Assembly: GCA_016550395.1 (NCBI GenBank)
Contig: JABXGY010000371.1
Coordinates: 1 to 5,914, forward strand
Reading direction: 5' to 3'
Length of the DNA: 5,914 nucleotides
Origin: an archaeon
Lineage (GTDB): Archaea; Asgardarchaeota; Hermodarchaeia; Hermodarchaeales; Hermodarchaeaceae
Every line of letters begins with the position of its first letter. Position 1 is the first letter of the stretch. Below, one piece after another: positions 5,392 to 5,914 of this stretch. A program made the translations under genes and the position numbers. The notes below the pieces were generated by a model. That model did no database searches and was not told the DNA's origin. It worked only from the letters and a program-made list of their open reading frames with translations.

Positions 5392-5914
5392 AGAGAAGAA
5401 TTCCGGGTCGGGGTGAATAGATTTCTCCTTCTTTGACTAATTGATTTATGGCTTCTTGGACAAACGTCTCTGAGAGATTAGCGAGTTTTGCCCGTTCCAA
5501 TAATTTCTCAATAGGCACGCCAGTAGGAGATTCTTTAGCGAGGTCGCGAATCATCATGAGAATCGCACGAAGTTTTTCACGTTGTGATCTAGGACGCCCA
5601 ATCATAATATTATCAACATCATATTCTCCAGTTTCATGGTCGAAGCCCACTTGCTGGAGTGAAACTTGGACCAAACGAATCGCAGCCTGCGCATCCTCCG
5701 CGATGACCTTTTCCCGCAACGCCATTTTAGCATGGGCCTCAGCCAACCGAATTAGTGATTCCAGCTGACGGGCAGTAATAGGCACAGGTGCATTTTCCCG
5801 TTCACCCGATTTACGCATCCCAAGATAGAACTCCTTGACTACATTCAACGCCTCATCCGTTAGCTCAGGACTTATACTCCGACGCGCAAAGGCAATGTAC
5901 TTACGAAGCAACTC
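5378..5914 (-). CDS. mcm: Replicative DNA helicase MCM, C-terminal part (runs off the window)
   Basis: Only the last 178 codons are present; the frame is open at the right edge of the window, where the first codons read E-L-L-R-K-Y-I-A. This is the end of the AAA+ domain of an archaeal minichromosome maintenance protein. LRKYIAFAR leads into the lid helices. VPITARQLESLIRLAEAHAKM contains the sensor-2 arginine (Arg49 of the fragment) that contacts the neighbouring subunit's nucleotide, and DAQAAIRLV is the next conserved helix. A linker with ETGEYDVD and GRPRSQREKL follows, then the C-terminal winged helix (about 113-175), which in MCM modulates helicase activity. MCM forms the hexameric helicase that unwinds the fork. 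The Walker A and B motifs lie outside the window. The gene ends 22 bases before the ATT candidate start of hel308, or overlaps its TTG start. Confidence 0.95.
   Translation of the reverse strand, partial: ELLRKYIAFARRSISPELTDEALNVVKEFYLGMRKSGERENAPVPITARQLESLIRLAEAHAKMALREKVIAEDAQAAIRLVQVSLQQVGFDHETGEYDVDNIMIGRPRSQREKLRAILMMIRDLAKESPTGVPIEKLLERAKLANLSETFVQEAINQLVKEGEIYSPRPGILLFAGS

Noticed and set aside
3440..5768. Plus-strand open frames opposite hel308 and mcm
   Set aside because: They mirror well-conserved helicase coding sequence and have no start signals or family features.
1..5914. CRISPR array, mobile element or new defence system
   Set aside because: No repeat-spacer periodicity, transposase, integrase or toxin-like gene was found; all sizeable reading frames belong to known housekeeping-type families.

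Overview
The window looks archaeal. It carries the end of an archaeal-type MCM replicative helicase, a Hel308-type Ski2-like repair helicase, and a tRNA-Pro gene broken by two short introns, at least one with the bulge-helix-bulge (BHB) splice motif. Genes start with Shine-Dalgarno (SD) sites close to the consensus GGAGGTGAT. Base composition is moderate to AT-leaning. The lineage cannot be fixed from the sequence alone. An Asgard group or another mesophilic archaeon would fit, but this is a guess.

Left part, + strand (1-1779): a probable short tail of an upstream gene (to 102), then thpR (RNA 2',3'-cyclic phosphodiesterase, formerly called 2'-5' RNA ligase, 152-724), then an extended short-chain dehydrogenase/epimerase of unknown substrate (763-1779). 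The last two are 38 bases apart, with no visible promoter between them, and are probably co-transcribed. Next come a 102-base intergenic stretch with a small inverted repeat and the tRNA-Pro(GGG) gene (1882-2014).

Right part, - strand (2034-5914): read in the direction of transcription, the order is mcm (only its last 178 codons are present), hel308, and a zinc-dependent class II histone-deacetylase-like gene. They are packed tightly, as in an operon, and the series converges on the tRNA with only 19 bases between the two 3' ends.

The most notable object is the tRNA gene. Two 28-base introns, one in the D-loop (17/17a) and one at the noncanonical position 39/40, must both be removed to give a standard 77-base tRNA-Pro with encoded CCA. 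The second intron forms a full hBHBh' motif (outer helix, bulge, 4-bp central helix, bulge, inner helix), and this requires an anticodon-stem register different from that of the mature tRNA. The first has a shorter, relaxed motif built from a palindromic CTAG repeated at both splice sites. A second point is the hel308 start. The only standard in-frame start lacks an SD and overlaps mcm, while a good SD lies just downstream and points to an in-frame ATT or an out-of-frame ATG. I saw no mobile element, CRISPR array or evident new defence system.
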